Positions 38,001 to 53,000 of a stretch of 64,000 nt of DNA are shown piece after piece. The notes under the pieces are model-generated. The model was not told where the DNA came from. It saw only the letters and a program-made list of their open reading frames with translations, and did not search any database. The stretch covers positions 47,801,996 to 47,865,995 of the forward strand of contig CM068587.1 of assembly GCA_035048485.1 (NCBI GenBank). Reading direction: 5' to 3'. The DNA comes from Pteria penguin (taxonomy: Eukaryota; Mollusca; Bivalvia; Pterioida; Pteriidae). Made by a program: the position numbers and the translations under genes. Every line of letters starts with the position of its first letter. Positions within the stretch are counted from its first letter, which is position 1.

Positions 38001-41000
38001 TGTAATTTTACCACTGTGTTTTGTGTATTTTTTCCAAATCATCTGAACAGCACTGTAAATGACATAAAACAAGAAATGAACAAACAATTGGTCCTTGACT
38101 TTACCGCCACATTTTAAAAATTACTAATCTGCATAAATCTTTCGCTGTGACACAAATAATTGTAGATAGCTTTACAATGCTGAAACAGTATTGTGTTTGT
38201 TCTTGTAGGCATTTAATACTGATATATTTGATGCAGAAGAAGATGGCAGTGACAAAGAATCAGATCACCACAGAAGCAGTGGTATGAATAATTCAATCAT
38301 TTAATGACCACACTGTTATAATTCGTGAAGTACTAGCCTGGCTTTGTTGCTAATAAAAAAAATTGCTAATAAAAAAGGTTGTGAAAGTTAGCCTTTCTTT
38401 GATCAAGTGCTGACCAGCAGCTACATGTACCTGTAAATGTTAAAATCTGCACGAAACACCATTGATTTGGTAATATCTAAAGACACATGTAATAAACATC
38501 AGTAAACATGTCAGGCTGAATTTCATTGTAATTTCTCATTGATGACAAGCCATAGTGTGGGAGTGTAGATTTGGTAATATCCAATAGATATATATGATGA
38601 ATGTCAGTAAACATGACAGGCTGTGTTGCCATGCAAAATTTCATTTATATTTCTCATTGATGACCAGACAGGATTTGAGAATGTAGATTTAGTAACATGT
38701 AACAAATATATCTGAGAAATGTCAGTAAACATGGCAGGCTATGTTGCCATGCTGAATTTAATTGAAATTTCTCATTGATGACAAGCCATGGTTTGGGAGT
38801 GTAGATTTGGTAACATCTAATAGATATGTATGATGAATGTCGGTAAACATGGCGGTGTAGAATGGCGCAGAAGTTGAGCGCTCTACTTGTGGTGAAGGTT
38901 CTCCATCTTTGATTCTTGGATTGCACAACTATTTATATGAGGTTGGTTATCTCCGTGTAAGAATAGGGATAACATAGCTCAGAAAGTTAGGTGCTTGGCT
39001 CATAGCGCTATAGGCCTTGGTTTGAGACAAGCCACTAGTTTGTCAGTGTGAAGTCTTTCAAATGAGACAGTAAACTCCAAGGTCCTGTATCACATAATAG
39101 CCTCTCACTGCTTCAGATAAATTCATTGCAAAATCTGAATTTCTGTTCATAGCATCAGGAGATGGCATAAACGTATAACTTATAAGTGCAAAAATTTTGG
39201 TGTAACTTAAAACTGAAATAATAATAAAAAAAAAAGCATGTTGCAGTATGACATAGACATAATGGAAAGTTGTTGAGAGGATAGCGATTGGAAAAATACT
39301 TTAGCTTCTGTTCAGTACTTTAAAAACCAAGAAACAAACCAAAGTTTTGTACATATATTTCCCCTTGATGTTACATACAAGAAATAATTCATAGATATAG
39401 AAGGGAAGGTCGTTATGTTGGGTTAGTCACAATGTGATATTGTCTCTTCAGGTGATGAGTCTGCATCAGATAGTAATAAGGAAGATGATGATGAGGGCTT
39501 CGATGAAAGCAGTATCGACCCAAAACTTCTGAAAAAGTTGAAGAAGGTAATGTTTCGTTTTGTGGGAAGGGGTGTTTGATTGGAAATTTGTATTAAACTT
39601 CTTTTAATTTAATATAGTTTGATAGTTTAAATCATTTCTGAATGGTTGCTGAAATAACTGTCTATATGATTATTGAATAGTCAAAATTTAGAGCAAGTTT
39701 TTATGCCCCTGGATCGATAGATCAGGGGTGTATTGAATTGTCCTGTCTGTTTGTTGTCAACTTTAACCTTGGCTATAACTTTGAATCGTGAGGGATAGAG
39801 ACTTCATATTTGACATGCATACTCAACTAATGAAGCCCTTTCAGATGATACCAAGGACGATGACCTTTTGACCTTGACAGTGACCTTCACGCTAAAAATA
39901 ACATTTTGGACTTCGGTGCCCACAGCTTGTTATTTTTAATTATTTAGCTAAACAATCATTGATTTTGTAGTAGGGAATGAAACAAAATAGTAAACTTTGT
40001 AGTGCAGTTGTGGAATACTTCATTTAGCAATCTTAAATCAATCTTCAAATATAAAGTATAAACCCAGCAACATATTCTATGTTATTCTTGAATGCTGGGG
40101 CATAAAGTGTTACCCTGTTCTGTCATTCCATCGTCATCGAGTTTCCCCTCATTTTTCTCTGAAGGTTTGATTGATTAAATTGATATTGGGTATACAGATG
40201 TTTCAAGGGAAGATGCAGGTCAAATTTGAAAATGGGTGTGTTCAGTAATTTTTGACAGTGATTGCCCTTGAACATTAAAAATTTCTTGAAAATATTAATT
40301 CTCCGGCGGCAATTATGTTTCACTACTTTAGCTGCCAGCAGGGGCATTTGTGTCGCACCAACACATAAAATTCTAGTTTTCATATATTACAGGGTGCATC
40401 CAAGAGGGCAACAGCAGGGGCGACAAGGAAGGCAAAACAAGAGAGCATGCTGTCCATTCATAGTGAAACTCAGAGAATTGTTAGAGGTCAGATATTGAAA
40501 GTAATTGGTCATTCTGAACAAAGAGAATTATTTGATTAACTTTTTGTCGTGAGTGTTCGAGACGAAAAGTTTTTTTTTTCTGATTTGCTATATTTCAGTT
40601 CTAAATGGAAAGAATTTGGCACTTTAAACATCAGGTATATTACTTTATCAAACTTATAAAAATTATTTCTCAGCAGAAATGTAAAAATAAAACTACACAA
40701 TTTTTTGTTTCCTCACAGATATATATTTAGTCTTTCCGTTTATACAGAGTTATTTCCCATATGAGCAGGTATCTAACGTCATACCATTGTGACGTCAGTT
40801 CTATGGAAACTGGCGTAAAAATACGGGAAATGATATAGAAATTGTATGACGTCACGTCACTAAATAAGTGTGGAAGAAATTTCTCCATGCCGTCACTTAA
40901 CCCCTCTTAGATAGTGCTCTTGTTTGTGTATGTAAAGATCATCCAATCAGATTTCATATAATATTCTTTCAGAATCCAGAGTAAATCTTCCCTATCACCA

Positions 41001-44000
41001 GCCAGAACCTAAGCCACTGTCTGCTTTCCTGGAGAGAGCCAACAAAAAGAGGGAGGGATACAAAGCTGTATTCCATTCACGAGATATTCAGTAAGATTTG
41101 TCTTGTCATGTTGATTGCAGTTTAATCGCATTTAATTTATTGTTTCTCCCAGCAACAGAACTATAACATTGTGCTGTGGCTGTCCTGTATCATGTCCATT
41201 AATTTCTGGATGGACTTTGTGTTTGAAATAGAAATACATGCTTAGTTTCTCGAAGGTAAAGTGACTTGTAGTCATGACAATAGCAAATACAAGTTTTATT
41301 ATAAATAAAGGTAAAGATAAATTTCTGATTTAAAAACATACAGACAATAAGTTTTCTTTCTGACATTGCGCAGTCAGTCAGGTTTTTAGACTGCCACTGG
41401 CTTGTTGGTTTCCTTTCTTGAATGCGACAGTAAAAACCGAGGTCCCATGTCATGGTAGACAAAGATGTGTAATTGATCCCTCACTGCCTAGGGACGGTCC
41501 ATTGCATAGGTCTAAATTTTTGTGAATTGCAGCAGGCAGATGCTATCAACATATACATATTAGTGCAATAATCTTGGTGTGCAAAAAAAGAAAAAATTGA
41601 ACAAACGTCTTATTAAAAGTAAAGGATAGTACACTACTGATATAGAGAATTTGTATAAAAATTCTCTATATGAAACTTTGAGCACTGATAAATATGTATA
41701 TAAAAATGAAACTTAGCGTACTGATAAAAGAGTATATAGAAATCGCAGTCAAATTTAGAAAAATGATGAAAAAGTGTATAAATATGATAATGTCACTTAC
41801 AGCTCTGAGAAAGATAGTGTATATATATATATATACATATATATACATATGATAATGAAACGTAGAGCTCCAAGAAAGATTGCATAAAAATATGATAATG
41901 AGTCTTTAATGACAGATTTCTGAGAAAGATTGTATAGAAATATGAAAATGAAACTTACATCGTACTGATAATAAGTGTATTGAGATGTAAAAATTAAGTT
42001 AACAGCACTGATAAAAGGTGCTGGTACATTTTAAAAGTAATGTGATATTGTTGCAATTAACATAAGGTTGTAAGATATATGATTAATTTCTTTCTTTTAG
42101 TAAAGCAAAGGCCATGCAAGATATTTTCCAGAAAACCAAGATCCAAACAACTCCACCTAAAGAAGAAGAAAACAAGGACACAGGGGATGAGAAGAAAGAA
42201 AACAATAATCTAGGAAAAGAGATAACAGATAATGTAAAAAGTAATGTAACAGTGACAGAAGCTGACGTTTTAGCCGAGGATGATCTGCCAGATTTAGTGG
42301 ATAGACTGAAAGATCAACACGGTGATGAAATCGCTAGAATTTCTTCAGAAGTGGACTCTGTTGTGCCTGATAGTGTAACTGCTGATAAAGATGAAGAAAA
42401 TTGTAGCTTAGCAGAAAAAGATTCATTAAGTGAAAATATTTCTATTGAGCAAATGGTTGATAAAGATTCTGATGTTGAGAAGTCAACGGAAAATTCTACA
42501 ATGGTCGATACAGATTCTACATTGGATAAGGGAGTATTAAATACTGAAAATTCAGAGTTGGAAAATTGTATAAAACCGATGAAAAAAACAGAATCTGGAA
42601 GCAATGCTAGTCTTCTATGTGAACAAAAAGACCAAGAAGATAGTCAAACCATGACAAAGTCATTGTTGAGTAAATTACCAGAATTATCTGCTCCTCCTAA
42701 ACTAAGTGGAGGACCAAATTCATTCATCGATTTTGAAGAAAATGGTGAGGAATGTGAAAAAAATTCTGGAGTTTCTTTACTGAGGAATAGGTTTCTAAAG
42801 CATACACAGAAGAAAAAAAAGCACATTGCTAAAGATGTAGATATTAGGTAAGTGTATATGCATGTACAGGTAAATGTCTTAATATTGTTGTCTACTGAAT
42901 TGAAATTCAGATAATAACACACACATACCACAGGTGTACATGTATTATATAAAAAGTATTTATATACACATATGACCTGTGTGAGAGTGTGTGTGTATTG
43001 AACAAAAACACAGCAGGGATGAGGTAAAAATCATAACTCCTTATAAGAGAGCAATCTTCCACGAAATTGTTAGATAGCACTTTTTTTCCTTTTTCCTGAG
43101 AAATAAACAAACATGGTTGATTATCTTACAAATGTAGTTTTAATTTCTGTTCTTCAAAAAATCATGGATATCATTTCTTATGCTGGATTCATGACAATGA
43201 TATTCATATGGTAGTAGTAATGTAAAAAGAAATACTGCAATTATTATGTGAATACTAAAATGGTAATGTTAAGGGTTTTTACTAAGAGCCGGCCATCGAT
43301 GATTTCTTGACCCTGATTTGAGAGAAATTGCCGTCTTCTTTCTATAGCAGTAACGTTAAAAACTTGGCGTGAAATCCAGATGTTACTGAAATACAGATGT
43401 CACAATTTGAGTGTTATAAATACTGGTATCAGAGTTTTTGGTACAACACAATCATGAGCATTATTTACATTTTCACTGTGAAATTCTGAATATAAATATC
43501 ATGTTTATAATGCATGTTTACTGTCTAAACATAAGTAGGTAAGAATGAAGAAAATAACAGGCTACTTTTTGCCAAGAGACCCAAGCTTGGTAGGGCAGAC
43601 TAAGAGCTACTTTCATTGGACATAAGTTATGAATTACAAATATTTTTAAAGAATTAACACAAGTTGAACTGAAATTACGGATCTTTGCAAACAAAACAAG
43701 ATTACATACATTTTAACGAAAGTAAATAAATTTGTCTTGGGATACTGCGTAAATTGAGCAAATCCATGTATTCAACAAAGATTTTAATCATCCAAATGAT
43801 GTAAGGGGTTTTCTGCCAAACTTATATCCCATAATACAAAAGAGAATCTCTTAAAATAGCACAATTTGCTGAATCTCTCAAAATAACACAATTTGCTGAT
43901 ATCGTTGCTTGCCACAGGACTCCCATTAGCAGATTCATACCTTTGGCACTTGCATGTATCGCTCTTACTTTTTACAATTTCACATGCAACTTCTACACTT

Positions 44001-47000
44001 AATCAAAACCTTGAATGTTGTATATTCCATACAGAAACCAGGACTTTGTAACAATTAGTTATTACAGTACTTCAAGTTCATCATGAAGTCCTAAAAAATG
44101 TAGTTTCAAAGATCCTATAACAATTCAGTTCAGTCAAAAAATTTCCTGAATATTTTGTACAAATCCTAAAATTTTTCTGCATTGTTTACTTAAATCTTAC
44201 ATTATCATAAGTTGTTACTATGGAAACCATTCATTACTTTTTGTAATCATTAGCTATCAATTACATATAACTTATAAGGATTGTTCTCTCATTACTTAGC
44301 ATAGTGCAGAAAGAGAAGTGTGGAGACCAGGAAGAACTGAAGATGAAATCCTTCACATATCACCCCACAGAGGAAGAGGAAAATTCATTGTCACAACTGG
44401 ATACTCCAGGTACATTCAAACCTGCTTTAAGCAACCACTTGTCATTAACAACCACATGTCTGTTCCTAGCTACTAATTGTCCATACACAATCAATTTGTA
44501 TCAAGAGGCTACCTGTTATGAAGTGACACTTTTCGAAGCTTCCTTTGGTGGTAACTGGGAACAAATTTGACTGCCATAAATGCCAAATGACACATGAAAA
44601 CTAGTTTTAATGTCCTTACTGACATGATACCCGGCACACTGGTAGTACTTATCAGTCTAATGTAATGATTTGGATAAAAGAATTTATTAATACTCTTTGG
44701 TTGCATTCCCATGGCGAGACATGGTAGTTTCTGTTACAAATGCTGTGTACATTTGTGATTGATGTTCAAGGAGTAGAAACTTAATCAATTTTGTACAAAG
44801 CAATTCCGGTCTAAAAATTGGCAATGTCCGTCCATCCGGGTGTGTGCACGTCAACATTTTGATTAAGTTTCTGGTTGAAGCAAAATCTCAGCAGCTAAGA
44901 GGAGTGTAAACATAATACTTCAGACGTTGGTTCCTTGTGACCAGAGTTTCAAATTATGCCATGACTTTTGACCTCTTGACCTTGGCCTTGTTTGAAATTT
45001 GCTTTACAATCTGGCCATACCATCTTTAACAGTTTCTTGTTAACAGATAATTAAAGGTTTTATCTATTAAACAGACCAATGATGCAAACATTTTAGTGAG
45101 AAACCTATGTTTTGTATGCTATATTTCTCGTTAGGCTAGTTCTGTTATTCCCTTGAGCTCACTTGGTAGAGGACTGGACTGCAATTCCGAAGATCCAGCT
45201 TTACTTTCTCTATTGTTATTAACCTCTTTTACAAAGTCATTGCCTTCTTGCCAAATTTGATAAGTGAAAACTTAAATTGTTCCGAAGTGGAAAACAAACA
45301 ATGATGCAGCGTAGCGGTACTGCTTTTAAAACAGTAGAATTAAAAATGATGTTTTGAAAATGAAAAAAAAAAAGTTTTCAGCTTGAATTCATTTTTTTTC
45401 CACAGGAGCTAAGTTACTAGCATTGAAAGGGAAACTTGAAGTGGATATGAGACAGAAACGTGAGGAATCCAGAAAGCATAGACAAGACCTGTATAACTTG
45501 GACAATGAGGAAGGGGGATACAGCGACGAAGAAATCCTGGATGATCATGAAGAAATGTCTGACAAGTCAGATACGGACATAGAGGATGAGGAATTTGATG
45601 AGGAGTTCGGAGACCTGGAAGGAGAGGTTGAGGAGGAAACTGGAGACAAGGAGGTGAGGATAGAGTACGAAATGTAGATCGAAATAATATGCTTTTAGAC
45701 CAGAAATTAAATATATATATACACTAGACAGTAGAGTGAATCAGTCAGTAATGTGTTGGCTAAGGGTCCAGGAGTTCGGAGTACAAGTCACAAAGCAAAG
45801 GACAATCTTTTTCTTTGCACTGGCTAAAATTATAGAGGCCCTCGCTTTTCAGTCTCATCAGAAAGAACTGACATCAATAGATGATGGTCGGACATGAACC
45901 TAGAACCTTTGGGCCCTAAGCCAAGCACGCTATGTTGGCTCAAATGGTAAGGAACATTGATAATATCATATAATCTATTTATATTCCAGGAAAATCCTTT
46001 TGCTGATGATGAAGCAGAGGAAAGTGATAACAACGAAGATGATGAGGAGAATGATGGCAGTGAAGTGGAACTCCGATTACAATTATCAGATGATGAAGCT
46101 AGCAATAACGAAAATGATAATGATGATAGTAATATTGCAGGTACTTTAGTGATTTTTTTCAGACTTGAAGAAATCTTTATATCACATTGAATTTGTAGAA
46201 TTCCAAAGACAAGATAAAACTTGGAAGTTTTGTCTTTTTGTCAACAAAGCAATGCTAATTGGAAATTTTGTAGCTTTAATCTATATATTCGGTAAGATGG
46301 ATGTACATAAGTTTTTTTAATAAGAAGCCATCAGAATAGTTTGCTCATTAGATTTTTAGGACAGACTTTTTTCTTGGTTTCTTGAACTTCATGATAGAAT
46401 ATACATGTACCTGTGTTTGGGTATACCTATGTAGGGAATTACTTATCTATTTTAGCCCCTAAAACAAACAAAAAGTTGTTGTCAGCTAAGAAAAAACCTA
46501 AAAGACTTGTCATTAGCGATGACGAAGATGAAGCCAGTAGAGGTAATGGAGGACTAGTTACATCAAAGTCAGAGGAAATTCAGCCTCTAGAAGATGAAGA
46601 GAGTACTGCCTCATCTAAAAAGGTCATGCCAGCCACAGACGATAATCTGGATGATGACTTTGTGCCGTTTTCAAAACATTTAACTTCAGCTCAATACCCT
46701 GTAAGTAAATTGTTGCATTACTCTATTATTAGATGTCCATTTATAGGTGTGTGTCTTAAGGTCATGCATCCTCCAGTTAAGAAAGGTAACTCTTGCAGCA
46801 ATAATGTACCACAGTGTAATTTGACTGTTCTAAATTTTGAAACTCTAAAACCTTAGAATATTATGATATTCAGTTTTATCAAATGAAATAATTTTATCCC
46901 AATATTCTTAAAATTATTTTAATGGATCTAGTCCTCTGTTAGACTTGAATTTAAAATGGACTACTTTGAGATCTTTATAATATATTCCATGTATTGTTGA

Positions 47001-50000
47001 AGGATGTCCCATACATCATTTGTGTTCCTTTATTGTTGACCTTAAGCCAATTATGTAAAAATTGTTTTCGAAAAAAAAAAATTGGTGGGTAAGATCGTTT
47101 TTATACCCCCAGATTAATAGATCTGGGGCATATTGTTTTTGTCCTGTCTTTTTATCTGTTTGTTTGTTTGTTTGTCTGTCTGTTGTCAACTTTAACCTTG
47201 GCTATAACTTTTGAACCGTGAGGGATAGACACTTCATATTTGACATTCATACTCAAATAATGAAACTCTTTCAAATGACTCCAAAGTCGATGACCTTTTG
47301 ACCTTGACAATGACCTTCATGCTAAAAATAACTTTCTGGACTTCAGTGCTGCAAGGGGCATTAGTGTTTCACAAACACAGCTTGTTTCTTTTTCTTTTTG
47401 TTTTTGTTTTTTTTTTGTGTTCAGTTTCTGCTCATTATCTCTGGAATCAATATAGATATTCAATTGATATTAGGTGTACAGATACATCTCAAGGATATCT
47501 AGGTCAATATTAAACTTGGTTATTGTTCGATAATTTCTGTAATAGTTATCCCCTTTGGACTTAGAGGATTTCTTAAAATTAGCAGTTTCCATTCATTATT
47601 TCAGGAACGAATAGAGGTATTGAATGAAATTTTGCATACAGATACATCTTAAGTATATCTAGTTCAAGTTTAAATTTGGTTATCGTTCAATAATTTTTGT
47701 TAGAGTTATTCCCGTTGGACTTCATAAATTTCTCAAAATTAGCAGTTTCCGCTCATTATCTCATGAATGAATAGAGGTATTGAATTGAAATTTTGCATAC
47801 AGATACATCTTAAGTATATCTAGGTCGAGTTCAAATTAATCATTAATCATTAGACACAAACTTTTGAATGGAAAACTTTTTGTTTGTGGGTGATTATGAG
47901 GAGTGGAGGACCTCTAATGTTCTCATGTGAGTTATGCCCACGTTACAAAAATAACCAGGGGAGGGCATATGCTATGTTGGCGTTGCTCTTGTTTAAATTC
48001 TCATACTTTTGTGTAAATTCATTAAAAAAAAAAATCTAAGTGGGGGTTGAAAATTGGAGTGAGCAGGGATGACAGTTTAGGAATTATTTTATGATGACCT
48101 AAAAAATTTAATAGTCTTGTTGATAGTTCATTTGTTATCACAGAAATATGACCAGTCTTTGATTATTGACATCTCATTGACTGATATGGGTTACATGTAG
48201 ATGAGATTTTTACATCTTGTGCATACTTAAAAAATGTTAAAATAAAAATGATTGCTTACAGGCAAGAAAGAAAACCAGTAGCTTGTCTCTACCGATTGAA
48301 GACTCACAAGATTTATATGGGTTTACCCAGAATATAGCCTCACTCCCAATGGATACACAAAGTCAGAGTCTGAACTTTTCCCTTGAGGAATCACAGTCTC
48401 AAATGCTGGATGCTGATGGGTACGATATATAAAATCATCATATTTCATATATATTATGTTTTCAAACTGCATTGTTTTCTGGTCAGCTTGTAAATTTTGT
48501 ATTTTACTTTTAAATTTTACATGTATATCAGAGGTAGACATATGATTAGACAGTAATAAACCATTGTAAATGGCAGCGTACAGTGCATAATGTCACTGAT
48601 CTTCCTTTTCCATTGTTATGTCAAAATCTCATGAAGGTTTGGAAATTATGAGTCGCAGTGATCCAATGATGAATCCAACTGATGAGTACATGTATGTGTG
48701 TATCGAGGGTTGGAAATTTTCGCGAGTTTAGACAAATTTTAATGAGTGTTTGATGTAGTCATCCTCACTCTGTCAAGAGTCTGAGTAGAGTAGTGGAATC
48801 ACAGTTCCTGATGTAGTGAGGAGGTGATTTAGTGAGAATGCTGAATCTGTCATCATTATATTAGATATTTATGCCCCCGCTGTATATGGCCGGGGGCACA
48901 TAGTGTTGCACCCTGTCATTCCGTCATTCCGAAACCTTGTAATCGCAACTCCTCCCAAACTGTTCATCAGAATTTCACCAAACTTCACATGTAGGTAGGG
49001 CAGCATATGTAGATGTGCATAAAGGGGGGGAGGGAACTTTGTTCCGAAATTTTTTTTCAGGAGTTATGGGACTTTGAAATTAGAAAATGTGCATTGCATA
49101 TGACTGAACCTTGTCATGGCAACTCCTCCTAAACTGTTCATCAGAATTTCACCAAACTTAAAATGTAGGTAGGTCAGCATATGTGGATGTGCATGAAGGG
49201 AGGCAGCTCTGCTGAGAAATTTTTGTCAGGAGTTATGGGACTTTGAAATTAGAAAATGTGCATTGCATATGGCTGAACCTTGTTTGAATTTTCAAATATT
49301 AGTTTTGTGGCAATTATATTTCACTACCTTAGCTGCCAGCGGGAGCATCTGTGTCGCACCGACACATTAAAATTCTAGTTCAACAACAAATGGTCGACTG
49401 CTGTACATTGTACATCAAAAACATACGGTGTATTGTCCATTCGAAAATAGAAAATTATAATATAGTGTGTATTCAAAATATCTTCACAAATAACATCAAA
49501 TTTGCAGTATTGTCATCTATGAGGATATCAAGAAATTTATTGTTGAATGTTGTGTTTCCAGGTTCTTGAAAGTTGGATCTACATCAAAGAAACCCAGTAA
49601 AACTCTGAACTTTGCTTCCTGTGATATTCCAGCGACACAAGACAATATGGATGAACTTCTGGGATTATGCTCTGGAAGATTTGCAGGTTTCTGAAATTTT
49701 TTTACTCACTCTAGTTTTGTGGCCGTACTTTTTCGATACGATACAACTGAAAAAGCTTTTCCAATATGGTCAGTTATGTATTAAAGACCACCTGTGATAA
49801 GTAATTATCTGTCTTGAGCAAAATCCTTTTTTTTTTCTTTAATGCTAATTAGTCCCACAATTGTGAAAGCGGAAGAGACTCTAGGTTTCTACTCTGTCTG
49901 TCCATTTGTGTGTCACACTGGTCTTTCAGACTTTTCTTGGCCATGCTTAGACACCAAGCTGTAACTTGGTAGCAAATTTTCCCATAAGGAGTTACAGATC

Positions 50001-53000
50001 AAGTTCGATTTTGGTCACGGTTGACCAACTTTTTTTCCCAGAGTTATTACCTTTTTGTTCAAAATCAGTTTTCTGCATTTTTCTTGATCATGCTTACAAA
50101 TATCAAGCTGAAACATGGTAGCAAGCTTCCCCATGAGGAGTTACAGTTATAGATTTGTTTGGACCAGTGGGGGACGTGTATTGCTTTAGCAATACTTTCA
50201 GAATGCTTGTTTTCTAAATAAATTCATCCCGTATACGGAGGGCATTTCCCATAAGCAACCTCTTATCCACCTTCCGTTTGGTGGCCCCTTAAATCAAGAG
50301 TCTCGGGAGACCGAAATAATGAAATATTTATACCGCAAACTATTGTGGCCTATATACTGACTCAGTATTAAGAATAAAAACAAAGTACTAGTTTTCAAAA
50401 TTGGTATACAATATGCAACATATTTTTGAAAATTCTGTCGCATTTTAGAACAAAATATCACAAAATGTGACCACTGCTATGGCCAGTGTGAGCTGTGACT
50501 TGCATGTAAATTTGTGTGACTGTACTATCTTTTTCTGTACCTAGAAAAGATTTGGTAGAGTTAGTGGTTGAAGTTGAACTCTTATCTGAAATGTAGTTCA
50601 TTGAGTTGGGAGCAAGGCTTAAGATTGATTTAAGGCAAGGAGTCAAAAAATTTAGGGAAAGGCAGTTTCCTTGTATTTACCCTAGCTAGTCAGGGAGGTT
50701 ATCCAAATGGATGGATATTGAATGGCAGCTTCCTTTTATGTTGTTGAAAGCTACTTTTAACTGTAGCTAGCTATCATGGTTATCCAAATGGATGGATAGG
50801 GAATAGCAACTTCCTTTTATGTTGATGAAAGCTATATTTAACCCCACAAGACAGTCCAGGTGTTTTGTGATTTTTCCACCTGCCAAGGTGCCACATCCAG
50901 GTGTAATTTCAAGAATTATGCAATACATTGTGTATTAATACCAAAGTGTCAATGAGCACAGGTAAATTTCCACCTGGATTCCCACTGTGATTTTGGATGT
51001 TTTTTTCTGTGTTTTGTGCAATTTCTCCAATACACCTGGACTGTACCGTAGCTAGTTAGCAAGTGTATCCAAATGAGTGGTAAAACACCTTGATTTTGTA
51101 GTACATGTCTAGTATTAACTTTCTCAATTGAAACTGAAACATCTGTATTTATATTTTGAATTCATCAGTTTTTGCAATTTGTATATTCACAAATTTATTT
51201 CAGCCACAGAAAACGAGGGCGATAAAAAGTCCTGCAAGAATTTATTTGGTCAGGCAACACAGGCCACCCAAGGCAATATGAAGGAGTTACTTGGCCTCTG
51301 CTCAGGGAATTTCATGGACAGGTAGGAGGGCTATATATAGTCTATCACAATTGATTTACCAGTAACACATACTCGTACAGTGATTCATTTTGCCCGGCAT
51401 CCTGTGTATTTTACTTATTGTCTGCCGCTTTTCACAAAAGCTTTGGGACATTAAATCTCGTCTGTCTGCCCATCCGTTTGTCACAAAAACTTTAACTTTG
51501 GTCATAACTTTTTAACCATAATACGTAGAGCCTTCATATTTGGCATGTGTGTCCCTAATTGTGCTACTTTTCTGTTGGTACTAAAAAAATTTTATCATGT
51601 GACCTTGACCATGACTTTTGACCTACTTCAGTGTAACTTTTTAATCATAAGACATGGCTGAAAGTGGGGGACCACAATTCTCTGTATTTGCTAAATTTAG
51701 AAAAAAAAAATTGGTTTCTGTCATGTGCATCTGTTATACACATTTTATATTCCAGTACTTAATTTTATCAGATTGTTTTTAGAACATTTTCTCGTAATGA
51801 TACCAAAGTGTTAGAGGAGCCCTAAATGCATGCTTAGCAACATGTAAATTGCAACTTGTAATTGGCTAAAAGTAAAATACCAACCAATGAAAAACTTCCT
51901 ATTCGGACATTTGGTGAATTGCAGGGAAAACGAAACTATTGGAGATAGATATACCTCTGAAAAAGGTTATTAAAAGGTTATTAAAAAGGTTATAAGGTTA
52001 CGATTAAGCTCCCTTCTTCAATTTAAAAGTGTGTAAAATTTCTGTAAATCGCTGTTCACATTTATGGTAAAATTTCCTTTGATTTTACATTTCAATCCAT
52101 TAATAAAAATCCTAACCCATTAGATTTGTGTTTGGACCCATTATTTTCTTAATAACAGATGGGTCTACTGTGTCCAATGAGTCAGTTTTCAAAATGATTC
52201 ACTGACTCATAATTTCGGGTTAGGAAGGAAGGGCATATAGAGTATGCATCAAAATATTACAGTAATGATATTTTTCTATTCAAAAATACCCCCTCCTTTT
52301 CCACAAATCTTTAAATTAAAAATATGGTCATTTATGATTAACACGTATAACAACACCCATGGTTCATATATAAAATATTGTAATTTTCTATCAACTACTA
52401 GATAAAGACTAGCTGGCCAAAAATTTGTTGCAAAAAAAGTGTTTTGTTGTTATATGCTGGCCACTTCCCTTATGGAGAATTTTAAAGAATATGAATTATT
52501 TGTTAAGACCTAGACCTAAAGTGATCTTTAAGGATTTCTACATATATATATCTGTGAATTATAATTGATGTCTTTATCCATGTAAGTTTAATTACACATT
52601 ATGAAACCAAGTCCTCTTAAAAGTGGGAAAGAATAATTCATATTCAGTTCTTTCATTTACGATACATACCCTCTTTTCATAAAGTATTTTACGTTATTTC
52701 AAGTAAATATGTTTTGTAATTCTGTACAATACATAATTTAAGAATGCTAAGAATAAGGTATACAAAATAATTACATTGAGCATTTTATTGGCAATTTTTC
52801 ATGCATTACTAGTTCAATTTCAATTCAGTAGTACCAGTAATGAAGATGCTAGTCAGAAATCAGGAGTGAAGAGGAAGGTAGCGGACATAGAAGATGACGA
52901 TGATGACAGTAACTCTTCCCTTAGACTAGAAAGTGATGATGAAGCAAGACAGAGGAAGGTAGCGAAAAACTTCATATACTACAAATCGTAATATTTGGCG

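Noticed and set aside
42314..42604. Minus-strand 96-codon ORF opposite exon 15
   Set aside because: Antisense shadow of acidic, serine-rich claspin coding sequence.
51322..52828. Third Chk1-binding motif hidden in intron 22
   Set aside because: No sequence encoding LC(S/T)G with a preceding acidic helix was found, and exons 22 and 23 join in phase without it.
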